Part shown: positions 35,637-49,399 of the stretch, one piece after another
Layout of the letters: the number at the start of each line of letters is the position of its first letter
Position numbering within the stretch: the stretch's first letter is position 1
Assembly (NCBI RefSeq): GCF_025399195.1
Contig: NW_026252142.1
Coordinates: 62,001-126,000 of the forward strand
DNA length: 64,000 nucleotides
Source: Umbelopsis ramanniana AG
Lineage: Eukaryota > Mucoromycota > Umbelopsidomycetes > Umbelopsidales > Umbelopsidaceae
Direction: 5' to 3'
Notes under the pieces: model-generated
Database searches by the model: none
What the model saw: the letters and a program-made list of their open reading frames with translations, nothing else
Told to the model about the DNA's origin: nothing
Program-made: the position numbers and the translations under genes

Positions 35637-38005
35637 ATGGCAGCACAAGCAACGCCAGCCAGCCCACTCATCATGGACACCCTTCCGCCAGACAATGCAA
35701 TAAAAGTTGGTTTAGAAGCCATAACCCAGTATGTTTACCCAGATTCAACTGACTCGAGAATTCCAAAGCGGAAAAAAAAAAAAAAAAAACTAATTCAGCA
35801 TGACTAGTTCTTTACAGCAGTCAGTTAAGCGCCGGAAACAGCACGATGACATCGTTCTCAAGCTCATAACTAAAAAGAGGATCCGATCTGAAGTTGAGGC
35901 TGATCCTAAACATTCTGCTATGTTGCTCAAGCACATAGGTAAGTGGTGCTGGCACCATTTTTGAAACATACCTGATCGGATTGTAAACCATGATTTTGAC
36001 AGACGAAGATATCAATCATTTGAAGGCAGAGGAAGATGCTGTATTAAAAAAGTATGTTCGTTGCGATGACTTGTCTCAATGTGAGTACGATGAGAAGTGT
36101 TCATGATTTGACACTGGCAGGTTAGAGATGACCACCATTAGCTTGCGGAGTTCGTACGCCGAGATCACACAATGGATGATAGGACAATACGTTGGGCGAG
36201 TCATGGACGACATGAAAGAAAAGCTAGCAGATCAATCGGAGGAGAGAAACATGGCTTTAATACAAGAGTTGAAGGACGACATAATCAAAACAACCACCAT
36301 CACTATACCCCAATTAAGCCAACAGATTGAGATGGTGGCAAGCGCTCAACAGGCAGGAGAAGTTAAACTAAAAGCCGAACTCAAAGCATTTTTCGACGAA
36401 GGCAAGAACTCTATTGTAACTGATATCGGCAAGATATATAGGCAGTGCGCCGAACAGATTGAAAAGGTACAGCAACAATCAGACACAACATCGGAAGTTA
36501 TGCAAGAGCTATCAGCATCGCTTAAATCCCTGGAGGAAGCGTCAGTGAATGCTACTGCTGTTCAAGATGTGAAGGATTCAGTCAAAGTTATTCAAACCGA
36601 TATGGCTAAATTGGCAAGCAATGCTCAAGTTGTAGAGTTGCGAACGATGACAGAAGATAAGTTTAGGGAACAAGGCGAACGGAACACAACAGTGGCACGA
36701 AGAATGGGGGAATTGAAGGAGATGTTTGCTGCGGTTGAAGAGAAAACTGAACAATACAATCGACGTAGTCAAGAACTTGATATTGTGTATGATAGAATCA
36801 AGGCTCATATTGAAAAGCTCAAGAAGGGGCCAGATCTTAAACCAACTACCGAACCAAGCAGCCCTGCCAGCCAAGACGTGACTCGAATTCAATCCGATAT
36901 CTCCACATTCCGAACTGTGCATACCAACCTAAACGCCATGATCCAAGCGGTTGGGGAGGATGTGAAGACCATCCAGGCAGAACAGAGTCGCACCACCGAA
37001 AAGCTGGATATAATGGCATCATCCATGACTTCAGGGGACGTTGTGAAAAGTTTACAAAGTCAAATAAGACAGCTACACGAAAAAATGATGAGATTGGATA
37101 AGCAAATGCAAATTTCTGATCAAGGAAGTGAGAAACGTACAAGTGAAACGACTGCTTATCAGACGCAGATTCCTACAAATAGTTGGATCGGCGGTGCGTC
37201 CGACCACCTGAATGAAGATCAACTTATAGCAAACAGACTGGATGCTGCCAAGGCGATTAGGTACCTGGAAGCAAAGATGGTAGTCAATGAGCAGTTGGTT
37301 CAAAACAATATACAGGACCTGCAAAGAGATATATCCAACCTACGCAAGAGAAAAGCCGCCGAGGATGGTGAACCCGAAGCCAAGCATCCACGCAATGACA
37401 CATCGACCCCCAGTCATTCCGACCTCCAAAAGTTGGTGGATGTACATACCATACAATTAAAAGATTTGATCAGCTTTTTAGAGCCGTTAAAATCAACAGT
37501 GCTTTCCAATGTGTTTCCAGTCCTAGTTCAAAAAGCCTTCGGCGACCTCATTAACGTGTCAACGTAAGTCCAATTACAGCATGATGTATAACGTGGTGGA
37601 AATTTTTTTTACACAACCCCCTTAAAATCTTACAGACGACATGAATTCGACATCAAAGCAGCACATGAGACCCTTGCTCGAATTGTCGATCAAACGAAAA
37701 CGGATGTGTCGGGTGACGAGTGGAAAACTACTGCAGCACAAGTTTTCAAGTTACAGCTTGACTCTCATGAACGGAGAACGAAGCTAGAACATGCTGAACT
37801 CATGGAGCACGTACAGAAACTGAAAGATGTATATGCAAAGATGCAAGAAAAGGAAATGTTACAGCAGGTGCAAATCGATAAACTAAACCAGCAATTGCAA
37901 AACAACACCATGATGATGGAAACGATGCTTGAAGCTTTGGCCAAGAATGGCATCACGGTGGATGGAACGGATGCTAGCCATATCACCCATAGCCCTTCAC
38001 TGTAA
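35637..38005 (+). CDS. Long coiled-coil protein, function unknown
   Basis: Exons 35637-35728, 35799-35938, 36003-36051, 36121-37563 and 37636-38005 give 697 aa. After a short Pro/Ala-rich start and a basic KRRKQHD patch, nearly the whole protein is predicted alpha-helical with heptad spacing (for example QLSQQIEMVASAQQ, SLKSLEEASVNA, RQLHEKMMRLDKQMQ). The final exon is also a coiled coil (KLDNHERRTKL-like, QIDKLNQQLQNN). A basic KRKAAEDGEPEAKHPRN segment lies near 550-570. There is no transmembrane segment. It might be a structural or kinetochore/spindle-type protein, but no family is recognised. The first intron contains an 18-A run; the donor at 35729 and the acceptor before 35799 restore frame. 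Confidence 0.7.
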
Positions 38006-38303
38006 AGGAAAGCAAAAACACGCTTCTCGTTGTATTCTCATTGAAAGCCTACTGTAATTGAATTGAAAGATCCCCTATTGTAAATAACAATGATGAATAT
38101 AAATTTGGCATGTTACAAGGAGAGGGTGTTGTGGGAGGAGTAAAGGAGAAGGTGTTTTCTTGACTTGTGCGTAATTCTCATCCCAGCAAAGTTCTATAAA
38201 ATCTAGTCCAGCACCCCAAAGGACTTTTTTTTTCTACAAATTTTCTGGTGTATTTATATTTTGTTTCCCCCCCCCTTGCCTTCATTATTAGTTATTTGTA
38301 TCA

Positions 38304-39476
38304 ATGGGTTCGGCGATTTCAACACATAGAACTGACACCTTGGCTCAAAAAGCCAATGAATCGTTTGACGAGTGTGAGCTATTTCGAGGACGACTGCAAT
38401 TACGGACAGAAACTGGACAATGGAAAAAATATGACATCGTATTTGACGGTTCGCAGATCACTTGCCCACTTTGGACAATCCCCATTGGCGACATTCTGGT
38501 CATATCGACACTCAAGTGCAAAAATCAATTATCATCACAATGCCTATGCCTTCGAACCATCCATGATGATACCATCTTGCTACGCGGCAAGAATCCAGAA
38601 GATATTGAGCGATGGGCATTTGTATTGCAAAAGATATGTTCGCTGACCAAAACAGCCAAGGAGTATAAGATGATGCTTGCTAGAAAGCAAAAATCCACCA
38701 AGGACAGTAGTGTGTTAGCTGCCAAACAATATGCCAATACCGTCAATGGTTCGACGACACAGCGACAGAGATCACGTTCGACCAAGGCAAGAACAAGAGC
38801 TGAACGACGAGCTGAACAAGAACAAGCTGCAGCTACCATCTTGTTAACGGAAGAAAAATCAGAATGGATCAATACCTGGAGACAATCGTTAACCGACGTC
38901 GAAATGGAAATGCTGGTACCTGATTTGACGAGCTTACCGGATGATGATGAACGTCTAAGCACCGCGAGTGGCATGACGAGTATATCTATGCGCGGACGAA
39001 ATCATGCCCTGAAACTAGCACAGGCGGCAGCGGCAGATAAGACCAATGAAAAGGCAGCAGACGCTGCTGCAACCCTCAAGGGATTTAAAAGTTTACCCAA
39101 CTTGCGACCAAAGTCATCATCCAGGGCGCTGGTGACTGAAAGGAGGCGAGGAACATCCGACCATCCTAATAACCGGACCACCACCCACCAACTTCCAGAC
39201 GGTCAACGATCTCACCCTATAAAACTCAATATCCTGCTTGGTCCCAATGAACCGCAACCAGAACTGAAGCCCGATGCGAACGATGATGCTAGTACGGTGG
39301 AATCAGCACCTCCACGAACTCCTTCCAGGCATCTAAGCTCACCTTTGAATAAACAGGCGAGTGAATCCATGCCTATGATACGGTACGCGACTCTGAGTGA
39401 ATCTCCCTCGTATCCACATACAAATCGCCAGTCCGTAAAACAACCACCACGCTATGCTCAGTCCGACATGATATGA
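38304..39476 (+). CDS. PH-like domain protein with candidate N-myristoylation
   Basis: A single-exon protein of 390 aa. It starts MGSAISTHRTD, with Gly2 and Ser/Thr at position 6 as in N-myristoylation substrates. Residues about 25-117 read as a PH-type module: ELFRGRLQLRTETGQWKKYD, then short strands (ITCPLWTIPIGDILVIS), ending in the C-terminal helix EDIERWAFVLQKICSL, whose Trp is typical of PH domains. The remaining 270 residues are Ser/Arg/Pro-rich and likely disordered (RSRSTKARTRAERRAEQEQA, GFKSLPNLRPKSSSRA). A membrane-associated signalling adaptor is inferred; no catalytic motif is present. Confidence 0.72.
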   Translation: MGSAISTHRTDTLAQKANESFDECELFRGRLQLRTETGQWKKYDIVFDGSQITCPLWTIPIGDILVISTLKCKNQLSSQCLCLRTIHDDTILLRGKNPEDIERWAFVLQKICSLTKTAKEYKMMLARKQKSTKDSSVLAAKQYANTVNGSTTQRQRSRSTKARTRAERRAEQEQAAATILLTEEKSEWINTWRQSLTDVEMEMLVPDLTSLPDDDERLSTASGMTSISMRGRNHALKLAQAAAADKTNEKAADAAATLKGFKSLPNLRPKSSSRALVTERRRGTSDHPNNRTTTHQLPDGQRSHPIKLNILLGPNEPQPELKPDANDDASTVESAPPRTPSRHLSSPLNKQASESMPMIRYATLSESPSYPHTNRQSVKQPPRYAQSDMI

Positions 39477-40020
39477 TCGGTTCGTTCCCATTCCTTGATT
39501 AAGAAGCAGATAGAAACTAAATGAAATTCTAAACTATGAATGCCCACAAAAAATACATACATATATATTTATATAATATACACATCATTAATGTCCACGT
39601 AAGAAGTTCATCATCCCACTCCGGCCTCTGCACCCCTGCCTGCTCTGATATTACATGATGTGAATTGCCTTTATTTTTATTGCAACGCTTGCTACCATTC
39701 CTTCTTTTGCCATTATCGATTATTTTTTGCCATATGCCTTGCCGTTGACCTATCTATGTTTGCCCTGCCGTTGATGTTTATGCCACGTATAGATTATATC
39801 GAAATGATGGAGTATTTTGGTCTGTTCAGTCGTAGAGAGTGCAAAGGCATTGGGTGAGCGACTTTTCAAAGGCCGCGTAAGTTTGATTTGGGTCACAAAA
39901 TTCAATTGACGTCCCAAGATTTATAGTCGGTCATTTTCACATGGTGAACAGCGTGTGGAGAGGCCACAGTGACTTTAATTTGTCAAATAACCTCTTTCTC
40001 CTTTTTCCTTCTACAACAAC
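39477..40020. other. AT-rich intergenic region
   Basis: About 540 bp between the PH-like gene and acyl-CoA dehydrogenase. The left part is very AT-rich with TATATA-like runs (39555-39585), as in a 3' UTR. The right part holds the acyl-CoA dehydrogenase promoter. Short ORFs lack support. Confidence 0.55.
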
Positions 40021-41358
40021 ATGCTCTCTAGGTCTCTTGGTCAATCCTCTCGCACTTGGCTTCGTCGTTTGCAGCCTGCACGTGCCTTCTCCAGCCAAGC
40101 TCCTACTGGATACGTCTTTGCCTTGAGTGAAGAGCAAAAGTCGTTCCAAGATCTCGCTCGCAAATTTGCTCTTGATGAAATTATCCCTGTTGCTGCAGAA
40201 CACGACCGGACTGGAAAGTACCCCACAGGTAAGTGTGGATGGGTGGGTCATCTTCCTTTAGCGCTTGCGTCTGACAGAATGGTGTCTTGATCAGAGGTTA
40301 TTAAGAAGGCTTGGGAGCTGGGACTGGTCAATACCCACATCCCTGCCGAGTACGGTGGTTTGGGTCTGGGTGTTTTAGACGGTGCCATCGTGACTGAAGA
40401 ATTAGCTTTTGGCTGTTCTGGAATCCAAACGGCGATTGAAGCCAACGGCCTAGCTGAAGCTCCGCTTATTGTTGCTGGTAACGACGAACAGAAGAAAAAA
40501 TATTTGGGTCGCATGACTGAAGAGCCCCTCATGGCCTCTTACGGCGTTACCGAGCCTGGTGCCGGTTCGGATGTGGCTGGTCTGAAGACGTCTGCTGTCA
40601 AGAAGGGCGACAAGTGGGTCATCAATGGACAGAAGATGTGGATCACCAACGCTGGTCACGCCAACTGGTTCTTCGTGTTAGCTCGCACAGACGCAACCGC
40701 CAGCACTGGCAAGGCGTTCACTGGATTCATCGTTGACGCTGATACACCTGGTATTCAAGTCGGTCGCAAGGAAATCAACATGGGTCAAAGAGCTTCCGAT
40801 ACCCGTGGCGTCACGTTTGAGGATGTGGTGGTGCCTGAGGAAAACGTGTTGGGCAGCGTAGGCCAAGGTTTCAAGATTGCTATGGGTGCTTTCGATATCA
40901 CTCGGCCCTTGGTTGCCAGTGGCGCTGTTGGATTGGCTCGTCGGGCCATGGAAGAAGCCACCAAGTACTCATTGGAGCGAAAGACCATGGGCAAAGAAAT
41001 CTTCAACCACCAAGCCGTTGCCTTTATGTTGGCTGATATGGCCATTGGCATTGAGAGTGCTCGTATGATGGTCTACAAGGCTGGATACATGCGTGATCAA
41101 GGACAGCGAAACACCTGGTACGCCTCTATTGCCAAGGCGCTTGCCAGTGAAGTGGCCAACAAGACAGCAGCCGATGCCGTTCAAATCTTTGGTGGTAATG
41201 GTTTCAACACAGAATACCCTGTGGAAAAACTCATGAGAGATGCAAAGATCTTCCAGATCTACGAAGGCACTTCACAAATTCAACGTTTGGTTATCTCTCG
41301 AGGTCTTGCTGATATGGTCAAGGCCGGACAGAGTGCTTTTGGCTCTGCTAATAATTAG
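40021..41358 (+). CDS. Medium-chain acyl-CoA dehydrogenase, mitochondrial
   Basis: Exons 40021-40228 and 40295-41358 give 423 aa. An Arg/Ser-rich presequence ([19 protein letters not shown], no acids) precedes the ACAD fold: [36 protein letters not shown] (FAD/substrate), [39 protein letters not shown] and [10 protein letters not shown], where Glu393 is the catalytic base of the MCAD class. It performs the first, FAD-linked step of mitochondrial beta-oxidation and passes electrons to ETF. Very close in length to animal MCAD (421 aa). Such mitochondrial ACADs are absent from Saccharomyces, where beta-oxidation is peroxisomal. Confidence 0.95.
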
Positions 41359-41634
41359 GTTGGGGACTTGGGATTATTATCCTCCTCCAAATTGTATTAT
41401 ACTTTGAAAAACAACGAAACCATAGCATGGTTAGAGAACTAAACTAGGAAACCAAAAAGGAAAAATCTAATTGTGATAACAATATTTCGCTGTGCTGTGT
41501 TGTGCTGAAATCAGTGGGCGAGGGCATAATTTACATGTTTATAAAGATTTGCGGTTTTATAGATAAGGACAGGATAGGTTGAAAACGCAGGACATTATAA
41601 TTTACACAAGGTATCCAATACAGGTCGAGTCATT

Positions 41635-42541
41635 TCACTCTTCGTCCTTCTTTGTAAAATCCTTGTAAAAGATGATGGCATCCACCAACTCGTCTGGGCT
41701 GTTCTTCAGACTGGAAGCAATGACCATAAGTCAGCATCTTTAAACCACCCTATATCACGATGAGTAAATTTTTAAACTTACCGGCCAGCCTGAGGAATTC
41801 TACCAACTTCTTGGAAGCCAAGAGAGCGCCAGATACGAAGGGAAGCAGGGTTATTAGCAAAAACAAGATTAAACACGGAAGCCTTGTATCCTAAAAGTGG
41901 AACCAAAGTAACAAAGGCTCTTCCCATGACCTTGCCAATGCCTTGTCCGCGATGCGCCGGAGCAGTGAAGAAACCTCCATTGCAGATCTAGAACGACTCG
42001 TAAGTTTACTGTGCTCAGTACACCCATCGCATCATTTTAGCAATACTAACGTGTGAGCATCGGCCAGGATAATTGGGCTTGACATAGAACATACCCATGA
42101 CGGACTCTTCAATGTTGGTATCGGGCTTCAAGGGCCCATTCTTGACGGCAATGAAAGAATCGTAGCTGTAGACAGAATACTTAGTCGGTACCTGACCTTT
42201 TTTTTTTTTTTTTTCCAAATTTGAGCCAAGTTTACTCACGCTGTAAAATAAGCTTTGAATTGCTCTAACGACAGTTGGAATTCTTGCGGATAAGTCGATC
42301 TATAAGCCAATCCAATTAATACTACATACCCTCCAGACAACCAATGGACATACAATACCTACCCGTCTTCTATCTCGACATTGAATATCTTTTGCATATA
42401 CAGAACGAGAGCCTCGTTGTTGGGATCGACCGCTTCAATGGTGACGGGAGATCCATCCTTCAGGGCTTCGCGAATAGGTAGAACGGCTTCTAACTTGGAA
42501 TTAGATTCCGGCTTTGGAATGTGACCGTACGCACTTGACAT
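41635..42541 (-). CDS. GNAT-family N-acetyltransferase (Mpr1-like)
   Basis: Minus-strand exons 42363-42541, 42240-42299, 42051-42165, 41782-41987 and 41635-41710 give 211 aa. The acetyl-CoA-binding motif A is HRGQGIGKVMGRAF (R/Q-x-x-G-x-G/A), followed by LVPLLGYKASVFNLVFANN and RIWRSLGFQEVGRIPQAG. This layout is shared with yeast Mpr1 and its fission yeast homologue, which acetylate azetidine-2-carboxylate and proline-related compounds. Substrate here is not known. An in-frame reading extends to 42595 without an ATG, so I start at MSSAYGHIPK (42541). Confidence 0.85.
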
Positions 42542-43055
42542 TAGAATTGAAAGAAAAGGAGGAGAGAACCAAGGAAACGTTGCCAACCTTAACAAAGTGG
42601 CGGGTCTGACTCATCGCCGTAGGTTCCAGAATTGCGGGTTTTAAGGACCGTCATGGCCGATAAGTAGCTGTGGAAGAGTCGATCATTCATATCCTTTGCA
42701 GTGGATAATTACCCTTGTAGCGCAGATTGTATGATCAAGTACAATGCATCATGACAGACTACAGTACAGTGCATACACAGAGCCCATCCAGCTCTACACT
42801 CCACTCTAATTTAAACACCATTTTGTGCACCCTTGTGCCGCACATAACCAGTGCCTTCGATCTCTGAAGTAAACAATAAAATTAGGTCTACACAAGTCAT
42901 TGACCCGCTGTATATTACATACAATCAATCGCATATCCATGCATTATTCATATTCATTATGTTGCAATACGCTGTATTTAATTCATGATCCGAATGTATG
43001 TACATATTGTATCGCTCGATATCATATCAAGCAAACACCAGTCTATAGGTTAAAT
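42542..43055. other. Intergenic region between GNAT and Glu-tRNA synthetase genes
   Basis: About 510 bp, AT-rich, containing the GNAT promoter and the 3' UTR of the synthetase (both genes point left). Includes a short imperfect duplication of GTACAATGCAT/ACAGTGCAT near 42740-42775. No gene is recognised. Confidence 0.5.
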
Positions 43056-45925
<2,870 letters not shown>

Positions 45926-46060
45926 AATGAAAGTGGAGCAAATGAAAGATGTGTGGGGGGCCAAGTAGCACTGAAACGTTCGCCCCCAGACTGTCTTGGA
46001 AATTGCACGTCACATTAACGTGGGAGAGATCACCCGCCCATCAGCCCATGCTCACTTGAC
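45926..46060. promoter_or_regulatory. 135-bp PEX4 head-to-head promoter
   Basis: Starts of PEX4 (leftward) and an unknown gene (rightward) are 135 bp apart. The segment has a G-run (45953-45959) and an ACGTCACATTAACGTGG stretch near 46008. A shared promoter is inferred. Confidence 0.35.
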
Positions 46061-46874
46061 ATGGACACTGAAATCGTCGCTCCTGGAGAAAAAGTCGAGC
46101 TTCAGCCTCTGCTTATTGACCCTCGGTAAGCTTTAAGAAACGTCGGGTGCAAACACTGACAAAGTCCTTTGATATTGACTTTGAGCCTCCGCTGCCTATC
46201 AAAATAGCGATTTTGGCTCTCGTGCTATCCACACTCGTCCCAGTATAAACCACCACAACAGCCTACATACGCGCCAGGAGCGTTTTGGTCCTCCTCCTGG
46301 TGAACGGTCCAATGTTGCTATTCAAACCGCTCACGTTGCATCGGTCAGTGTCAAAACTCCCGCTGCTCAATTGGTATATGACCACTTTATAAGTTATGCA
46401 GCTCAGTTGATGGCAGAAAGAGAGTCTTCACTAGATAATGCCATTCAGTTTGTCGATTTCATCATCGAAACGGTCAGGATCAGCTCTGGATGGTCGGACG
46501 CTGACCGCAAGAAACAATTTGAAATGGCGCTGGCCACGATTGACCAAAACGCTTTGACTGAACCCTTCAGTACCGACAAATACGTCGAGCTCAACCAATT
46601 AGCCGAGCAGTTCTTGATTGCTCAGAATACCCCTGCTTCTCCCAATAGTCGAAGGGCAGGTGGTGGAGATGTGGTTGTGGCACGGCCAATCCCCTCCATG
46701 TTCAGCACTGAAGAAGTCTCCAGTATCCGAGGCATGGCTCCCATTCTCTATATCTCAGACCCATTAGCCATAAACGATGAAGAGGACGGTGACAGCGATG
46801 CTTTTTACTATGATGATACATGTACACCTTATGGAAGTGACACTGATGAGTCACCCATTCTTATGTCTCGTTGA
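46061..46874 (+). CDS. Unrecognised 243-aa protein
   Basis: Exons 46061-46125 and 46208-46874. The acceptor at 46205-46207 is the one that gives an open frame; the earlier AG at 46171 does not. The protein starts MDTEIVAPGEKVELQPLLID, has a His/Arg/Pro-rich linker, and then a helical domain of about 90 residues (LVYDHFISYAAQLMAERESS, SSGWSDADRKKQFEMALATI). A Pro/Gly/Ser stretch and an acidic tail (NDEEDGDSDAFYYDDT) follow. No transmembrane segment or catalytic motif. Function unknown. Confidence 0.65.
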
Positions 46875-47120
46875 AGAAACCCGCCGGTTAGAAGTATGAA
46901 AGGTACATATCCGATTTCTGGTAATGGTTTATAGGATATGAAGATTGAAGTTTCTTTGGAGTCATACAAAGTAACTTTTTGCCCTGCAGTTTTCTGAAGC
47001 AAGTGCCAGCTTCCAAGCATAGGCGGTGGTGTGGTGGTTCATTAGTGTGACTTGCTTTTTGCTTTCATTCCAATTTCTTTGACAGTATTACCCATCTTTT
47101 TCCATCATTTTCCTTCCATC

Positions 47121-48462
47121 ATGAAAACTGTCACTTGCACTGCTCCTGTTAACATCGCTGTATGTATATTATAACTATCACCACATGCATGACTAAACTC
47201 AATGGGGTTTCATTGTCCCTTTCATCTACTTGTTCCTGACGCATTTCCTTTCCTAGGTTATTAAATACTGGGGAAAGCGTGACACCGGTCTCATCTTGCC
47301 CACCAACGACTCGCTCTCCGTCACTCTTTCTCAAGACATCTTGCACTCCAAGACCACCATCTCGGCTGCGAAGGAGTATAGCCATGATCGACTTTGGTTG
47401 AATGGAAAGGAAGAAGACATCACCAAGAACAAGCGTATGCACAACTGCTTCCGCGAGACTCGCGCCCTTCGTCAACAAATGGAGCAGGATGCCGCTCAAC
47501 GTGGTGAAACTTTGGAACCATTGTCATCCTACAACGTGCATGTGTGCTCCGAGAACAATTTCCCTACAGCTGCTGGTTTGGCCTCTTCTGCATCTGGTTT
47601 GGCTGCATTGGTCTTCACCTTGGCTAAGCTTTTTGATCTGCCCAGCAACATGTCTGAACTTTCTCGTATTGCTCGTCAAGGTTCTGGTTCAGCTTGCCGT
47701 TCTTTGTTCGGTGGATTTGTTGCATGGGAAATGGGTTCCAAGGACGACGGTAGTGATTCCCTTGCTGTTCAAGTGGCTCCCGAAACGCACTGGCCTGAAT
47801 TGGAAGCTTTGATCTGCGTTGTTTCAGATGAAAAGAAAGGTACATCTTCTACGGAAGGTATGCAACATACTGTCAACACGTCTCCTCTCCTCCAACACCG
47901 TATCAAGGAAGTTGTCCCTGCCCGTATGGCTGAAATGAAGAAGGCTATCCACAATCGTGATTTCCAGACCTTTGCTGAACTCACCATGCAGGACTCTAAC
48001 CAGTTCCATGCCGTCTGTCTCGATACATACCCTCCCATCTTCTACTTGAACGATACATCGCGTGCTATTATGAAGATCATCCATGAATACAATGCTACGT
48101 CACCCGATGGCAAGCTCAAGGCCGCTTACACTTACGATGCTGGCCCGAACGCCGTTATTTATGCTCCCAAGGAAAACATGCGCGAAATCATTCAGCTTAT
48201 TGCCCACTATTTCCCTGGTTCATCTGACAATTACTTTGTCGACCCTTACAAATTGTTTACATCCACACAAGACCTCGTCTCCGACTTCAAGCCCGCTGGC
48301 CATGCTGCTTTCAACGAGAACTCCATTCCTGTCTTCCCTGAAGGTAGCGTTAGCAGATTGCTTCATACCAAGACTGATGATGGACCACGTGTTCTTGGCC
48401 AAGAAGAGAGTTTGTTGAACGAGCAAGGATTACCCAAGCGTGTCGCCGGCGTGTCTGTTTAA
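47121..48462 (+). CDS. MVD1: Mevalonate diphosphate decarboxylase (ERG19/MVD1)
   Basis: Exons 47121-47159 and 47257-48462 give 414 aa. The short first exon encodes MKTVTCTAPVNIA and joins to VIKYWGKRDTGLILPTNDSL, the family N-terminus. NNFPTAAGLASSASGLAALV is the GHMP ATP-binding loop, then GSGSACRSLFGGFVAWEMG and SDEKKGTSSTEGMQ, and AYTYDAGPNAVI with the catalytic Asp. It converts mevalonate 5-diphosphate to isopentenyl diphosphate in the ATP-dependent last step of the mevalonate pathway. Length and motifs match eukaryotic MVDs closely. Confidence 0.95.
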
Positions 48463-48676
48463 GCGCAGCAAAATAGAACCAATACAACATAAAGAAGAAA
48501 AAATTACATACATCCTTTTTTCCCCCCAAAGTAATAGTTTTTTTTAAAAAGAAGATACGATTAAAGATCAAATTGTAATAGTGGAAGCCAATTCATCCCT
48601 TGCTGTATAATCTCCGGTTGAAAAATTGCGAATAATTTTTTCCTGTCAATTTGTTTGTGATATTTCAACACGCTTC

Positions 48677-48768
48677 TTTCTTGCAATGCTCAAAAAGTTC
48701 CCCATATGAATGCGTTCAAACCTCTTTTACCGGAGCAATGAACTAACTTACTCAAGCATTGCAAGAAA
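48677..48768. repeat. 14-bp inverted repeat with 64-nt spacer
   Basis: Arms 48677-48690 (TTTCTTGCAATGCT) and 48755-48768 (AGCATTGCAAGAAA) are exact reverse complements. No larger repeat or target-site duplication is evident. Confidence 0.8.
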
Positions 48769-48826
48769 CCCAATTTATTGGGAGCTTGATTCACGTTGTC
48801 TTGCTCTCTCATTCCTTGGGAAGATA

Positions 48827-48852
48827 AACAACAGTATGAAAATACTGTTGTT
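48827..48852. repeat. Perfect 11-bp hairpin with GAAA tetraloop
   Basis: Arms AACAACAGTAT and ATACTGTTGTT flank GAAA. The two arms pair at all eleven positions, and a GNRA-type tetraloop is among the most stable RNA loops. It is in the non-coding gap downstream of MVD1 by 365 bp. The sequence is readable as an RNA hairpin only on the + strand in this loop form. Confidence 0.85.
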
Positions 48853-49399
48853 GCGATCTGATCTCTGCCATCGTTTTATTCAAGCTTTATTCTTCAGTGA
48901 GAGTTGGAATTGTGGAGGTCGATGCAAACATATTACTTAAAAACAATGAACATAAAGACAACAGTGTGAGCTTCCCATGATTTTGGATTTGTTTGCTAGA
49001 CCACAGCTAAGTGACAGTGGTGTTTGCAAGTCATCTGAATGGTTTTATCGCCACGGACAATGTCTCCGATTGTCACAGGTGCTGTTTTGTCTCAAGATTG
49101 ATGGACATTTGTTATCAACATTCTTTACGATAATACAATAAAATACTACAAGAATACTACAGTTTCACGCCTAGAATACCCACATCTACTACTGCTGAAC
49201 ATGCCTGTGCCCTTCATTCACATAGCCGTCATAGGGAAACCAGCTCATAAACAATTTGCATTGAGATAATGACCTACTTTGCCCAACATTGTCCAGCTAA
49301 TCTATATTCAAAGACATGACCTGAAACAGCGTATATGAAGCGACCTGATTTTGACCACACTATTTTGCCATATTTCTTCTTTTTACTCTTGTTAATTTC

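Larger units (their letters stand above)
48463..49399. other. 0.94-kb intergenic region with inverted repeats
   Basis: The gap between MVD1 and the NMA111-like gene. No ORF on either strand is convincing. It holds a 14-bp perfect inverted repeat (48677-48690 with 48755-48768) and an 11-bp perfect hairpin with a GAAA loop (48827-48852); see those entries. AT-rich near both ends. Confidence 0.6.

Noticed and set aside
40021-41358. Bacterial origin for the acyl-CoA dehydrogenase
   Set aside because: It has a mitochondrial presequence, an intron and MCAD-type active-site text, as expected for a eukaryotic gene.
42740-42775. GTACAATGCAT/ACAGTGCAT pair as a regulatory repeat
   Set aside because: Imperfect and short; compatible with chance in AT-rich DNA.
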